Below are positions 61,749-64,000 of a DNA stretch of 64,000 nucleotides, piece after piece. A model generated the notes under the pieces. It did not search any database. It saw nothing but the letters and a program-made list of their open reading frames with translations, and was not told the origin of the DNA. Positions within the stretch are counted from its first letter, which is position 1, and the number at the start of each line of letters is the position of its first letter. The DNA is from an uncultured Oscillospiraceae bacterium (GTDB lineage Bacteria > Bacillota > Clostridia > Oscillospirales > Oscillospiraceae), in assembly GCA_900759385.1 (NCBI GenBank), contig CAAEUZ010000129.1:1-64000 (forward strand), given 5' to 3'. The translations under genes and the position numbers were made by a program.

Positions 61749-63047
61749 TTACTTGTTTTCGGGCAGACCCTTCCAGTCGGGGCGCATGTGGGGGATAACC
61801 TCGCGCAGGCGGTAGCGCTTGATGGTGGTCTCAAGGTCGAACTCGCCCACTATGCCGCGGTCATAGTAGTCCTGGATCTGCTCATCGGTATAGCCGAGGT
61901 CGCGCATGATGTCGCGGTTGTCCATGCCGAAGAGCGGAGCGCCGCGCCACAGCTCGCTGGGGTTGCGCTTGAACTTGCTGGTGAAGCCGAGGCCCTTGAC
62001 GTGGCCGAGCATGGGATCGTCCCACTCGGTGAGGGTCTCGCGGGCCTGCCACTGGGGATCGGCGGCGCAGTCCTCGAGCTCGTAGACCTTCTGATTCGGG
62101 ATATGGGCCTCCATGAGGGCGGCCTCAACCTCGTTGACAGTGTGCTCGGAGACGAACTTCTCCACGGCGCGCTCGATGCGCTGGCCGACGGGGGTGTTGA
62201 TCATCCAGCCGGTGAAGCCCTCGGGGAAGTCGGGGTCGCCGGTGCCGGGCACAGGCAGGCCGATAATGGGATAGCCGCGCTTGCAGACCTCGGCGCCGGT
62301 CATGCCGATGAAGATGACGCCGCCGTCCTTGCAGGTGTAGAAGCTGAAGCTGGCCGCCTGGGCGTCCTTGTTGCCGGTGCGCGGCAGCTTGACGCCATCG
62401 GTCAGGTACTGCATGAAGCGGCCGTCGGTGATGCGCGCCAGCGCCTCATACTGGGACACGTCCACGCTCTCGCCCTTGCCGGTGAGCGTGGTGCTGATGT
62501 AGCAGGCCAGCATGCTCCAGCAGGTGGTGAGGCCGCAGACATAGTCGCTCAGGTAGGGGTTGGTCTTCAGGGAGTAGTCGATGCCGTTGAGGGACATGTA
62601 GCCGGAGAAGGCCTGTCCGGCTGCGTCATAGCTGGCCTTGGTGATGTACTCGGGCACGCCGGTCTGGCCGTAGCCGGAGACGTGGCAGATGGCGAGCTTG
62701 GGATTGATAGTCCAGAGGAAATCATCGGGAAGGCCCAGACGGTCATACTGGCCGCCCTTGGAGGACTCCACCCAGATGTCGGCCCACTTTATGAGCTTGA
62801 GGAATATCTCGCGGCCCTCTTCGGTCTTGATGTCGGCGACCATGGAGAGCTGGTTGCGGTGGTTCTGCGGATAGCCGTACCAGCCGCGCTGGTTGTCGGG
62901 CTTCTTGGGAGCTTCAAAATGGATAACGGTCGCGCCGGCCTCGGACAGCAGGCCGCCGGCAAAGGGGCCGGCAATGTTGGAGCCGCTGTCGAGTATCTTC
63001 AGGCCGGAGAGGGCGCCGAATTTCGGGAAATCTTTCAAACCTGCCAT
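61749..63047 (-). CDS. baiF: BaiF, bile acid CoA-transferase (family III)
   Basis: This is 432 residues. As recalled, it matches C. scindens BaiF nearly throughout: KDFPKFGALSGLKILDSGSN, PKKPDNQRGWYGYPQNHRNQ, WADIWVESSKGGQYDRLGL and KRNPSELWRGAPLFGMDNRD. Asp168 in NPYLSDYVCGLTTC fits the catalytic Asp of family III CoA transferases. BaiF moves CoA between secondary and primary bile acids, saving ATP. It follows the BaiA-like SDR gene by 46 bases. This is strong evidence for a bai operon. Confidence 0.95.
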   Translation of the reverse strand: MAGLKDFPKFGALSGLKILDSGSNIAGPFAGGLLSEAGATVIHFEAPKKPDNQRGWYGYPQNHRNQLSMVADIKTEEGREIFLKLIKWADIWVESSKGGQYDRLGLPDDFLWTINPKLAICHVSGYGQTGVPEYITKASYDAAGQAFSGYMSLNGIDYSLKTNPYLSDYVCGLTTCWSMLACYISTTLTGKGESVDVSQYEALARITDGRFMQYLTDGVKLPRTGNKDAQAASFSFYTCKDGGVIFIGMTGAEVCKRGYPIIGLPVPGTGDPDFPEGFTGWMINTPVGQRIERAVEKFVSEHTVNEVEAALMEAHIPNQKVYELEDCAADPQWQARETLTEWDDPMLGHVKGLGFTSKFKRNPSELWRGAPLFGMDNRDIMRDLGYTDEQIQDYYDRGIVGEFDLETTIKRYRLREVIPHMRPDWKGLPENK

Positions 63048-63093
63048 TTTATCTTTTGTCCTTTCTTATCGCGTGGCAATACGCCCGGCTTGA

Positions 63094-63855
63094 TCAGTTA
63101 AAAGGCACAAAGCTGGGCCTGTAGCCGCCGTCAACGTTCAGCGTGGCGCCGGTTATATACGCGGCGTCATCGCTGGCGAGGAAGAGCATTGCGTTGGCTA
63201 TGTCGGCCGCCTCGCCGAGACGCCCGAGCGGTATGCTCCTGGCGCAGCTCTCCTTTTCCAGATCATTGAGGCCGGATACCATCTCGGTGTTGACCACACC
63301 GGGGGCCACGGCATTAACACGTATGCTCCAGGGTGCGAGCTCCATGGCAAGCGAGCGGGTTATGCCGAGTATGGCGGCCTTGCTCGCGCTGTACGGAGTG
63401 CCCATCTGGGTGCCGTACTGAGCTGTGACGGAGGAGGTGTTCACAATGGCGCCGTAGCGCTGCTTCTTCATGTATACCGCAGTATGCTTGCAGAAGTTGA
63501 AGGTTCCTCCGGCATTCACGTCCATGACGCGCTCGAACACGCTCTTGTCGGTCCGGGTCACGGGGAGGTCCACGGTTATGCCGGCGACGTTGAGCATTAT
63601 GTCTATGCGTCCGTTGAAGCGTCCGATCACGGCCTCGACTACGGCCTTGACGGCCTGTTCATCGCGGACGTCGCACTTGTATGCCTCAAACTGCGTGCCG
63701 TACTGCGCGGCCGCCGCCGCGAGGTCATCCGTACGGTCGGTGTTTATATCTACGCCGGCCACACAGGCGCCCTCGGCGAGGAAGCGCAGCACGCACTCGT
63801 GCCCGATACCGGAGTTGGCTCCGGTTATGATTGCTGTTTTACCCTTGAGCTTCAT
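63094..63855 (-). CDS. BaiA-like 3-alpha-hydroxysteroid dehydrogenase, second copy
   Basis: This is 253 residues. TGANSGIG (11-18) is the cofactor loop, Asp36 suggests NAD, and Ser142, Tyr155 and Lys159 form the active site. VNAVAPGVVNTEMV and the end DGGYRPSFVPFN resemble BaiA but the rest is diverged. Its ATG lies 2 bases after the stop of baiA, so the two are probably co-translated. It may oxidise the same 3-alpha-hydroxyl with different CoA or cofactor preference, or another hydroxyl such as C12. Confidence 0.85.
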   Translation of the reverse strand: MKLKGKTAIITGANSGIGHECVLRFLAEGACVAGVDINTDRTDDLAAAAAQYGTQFEAYKCDVRDEQAVKAVVEAVIGRFNGRIDIMLNVAGITVDLPVTRTDKSVFERVMDVNAGGTFNFCKHTAVYMKKQRYGAIVNTSSVTAQYGTQMGTPYSASKAAILGITRSLAMELAPWSIRVNAVAPGVVNTEMVSGLNDLEKESCARSIPLGRLGEAADIANAMLFLASDDAAYITGATLNVDGGYRPSFVPFN

Positions 63856-63857
63856 GT

Positions 63858-64000
63858 TTACGGCCTGTAGGCGCCATCCACGCTGACGGTGGTGGCGGTA
63901 ATGCCGCTGGCGAGGTCGCTGGCCAGGAACATGTAGACGTTGGCTATCTCCTCGGGCTCGAGCATGCGCTTCATCGGCAGGTGCTTGAGGTACTGCTCCT
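63858..64000 (-). CDS. baiA: BaiA, 3-alpha-hydroxysteroid dehydrogenase (C-terminal part only)
   Basis: The last ~47 codons are in the window, ending LPMKRMLEPEEIANVYMFLA, then SDLASGITATTVSVDGAYRP and TAA (63858-63860). This is almost residue-for-residue the end of C. scindens BaiA as I recall it, far closer than ordinary SDR similarity. BaiA oxidises the 3-alpha-hydroxyl of bile acid-CoA and acts again in the reductive arm. The gene continues past the right edge. Confidence 0.9.
   Translation of the reverse strand, partial: EQYLKHLPMKRMLEPEEIANVYMFLASDLASGITATTVSVDGAYRP

Overview
The window is GC-rich DNA from a spore-forming anaerobic Firmicute. The best fit is a gut clostridium of the Oscillospiraceae type, inferred from gene content and style, not from a marker gene. 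Supporting genes are BofA, a YlmC/YmxH-type PRC-barrel protein, YaaL, a Liv branched-chain transporter, acetate kinase, many TTG/GTG starts and clostridial-style lipoproteins. All functional calls were made by reading motifs and recalling family sequences; no search was run.

Layout, left half. 1-0.8 kb: end of dnaX and ybaB. 0.8-9.7 kb: a leftward block with a COG2509 flavoprotein, tRNA-Gly, a transglutaminase-like lipoprotein, a LUD protein, YitT, and an atypical topoisomerase IV A/B pair around a small zinc-ribbon membrane protein. 9.7-10.2 kb: a structured gap that may encode an RNA. 10.2-18.1 kb: yaaL-bofA, a gamma-carbonic-anhydrase-like protein, murF, ddl, a TetR regulator, plsY, a glycolipid glycosyltransferase and pyruvate kinase. 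18.2-28.4 kb: a divergent cluster for solute sensing and import (ABC transporter against binding protein, YesM/YesN-type two-component system and two HAD phosphatases), plausibly for sugar phosphates. 28.5-34.1 kb: livJHMGF. 34.2-46.4 kb: tmcAL, ackA, small housekeeping genes, a MerR/hydrolase pair with a textbook 19-bp promoter, rpsB-tsf and two related lipoproteins. 46.4-53.3 kb: an Xre/small-protein pair, fucO-like dehydrogenase, a frameshifted condensation-domain-like gene, a MATE pump, and a lower-GC MFS/TetR module that looks acquired.

Right end, 53.35-64.0 kb: the main discovery target. A leftward operon, still open at the right edge, carries the C-terminus of BaiA, a second BaiA-like SDR, BaiF, a 7-alpha-hydroxysteroid-dehydrogenase-like SDR, a SnoaL-fold protein, BaiH and BaiG. 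BaiA, BaiF and BaiH match the Clostridium scindens proteins over long stretches as I recall them, so this is a bile acid 7-dehydroxylation (bai) operon in a high-GC host. Unlike the classical order baiB-CD-E-A2-F-G-H-I, it continues past baiG with a divergent BaiE paralogue, a third-type Old-Yellow-Enzyme/4Fe-4S ene-reductase that is neither BaiH nor BaiCD, and another SDR, ending at a clear terminator. In the known pathway a CoA-conjugated bile acid is oxidised at C3 (BaiA), dehydrated at C7 (BaiE), reduced (BaiH/BaiCD) and the CoA is recycled (BaiF), with uptake by BaiG. The extra dehydratase/isomerase-like protein, ene-reductase, SDRs and 7-alpha-HSDH suggest a second steroid modification encoded in the same transcript. 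The missing baiB, baiCD and true baiE are expected just beyond the right edge.
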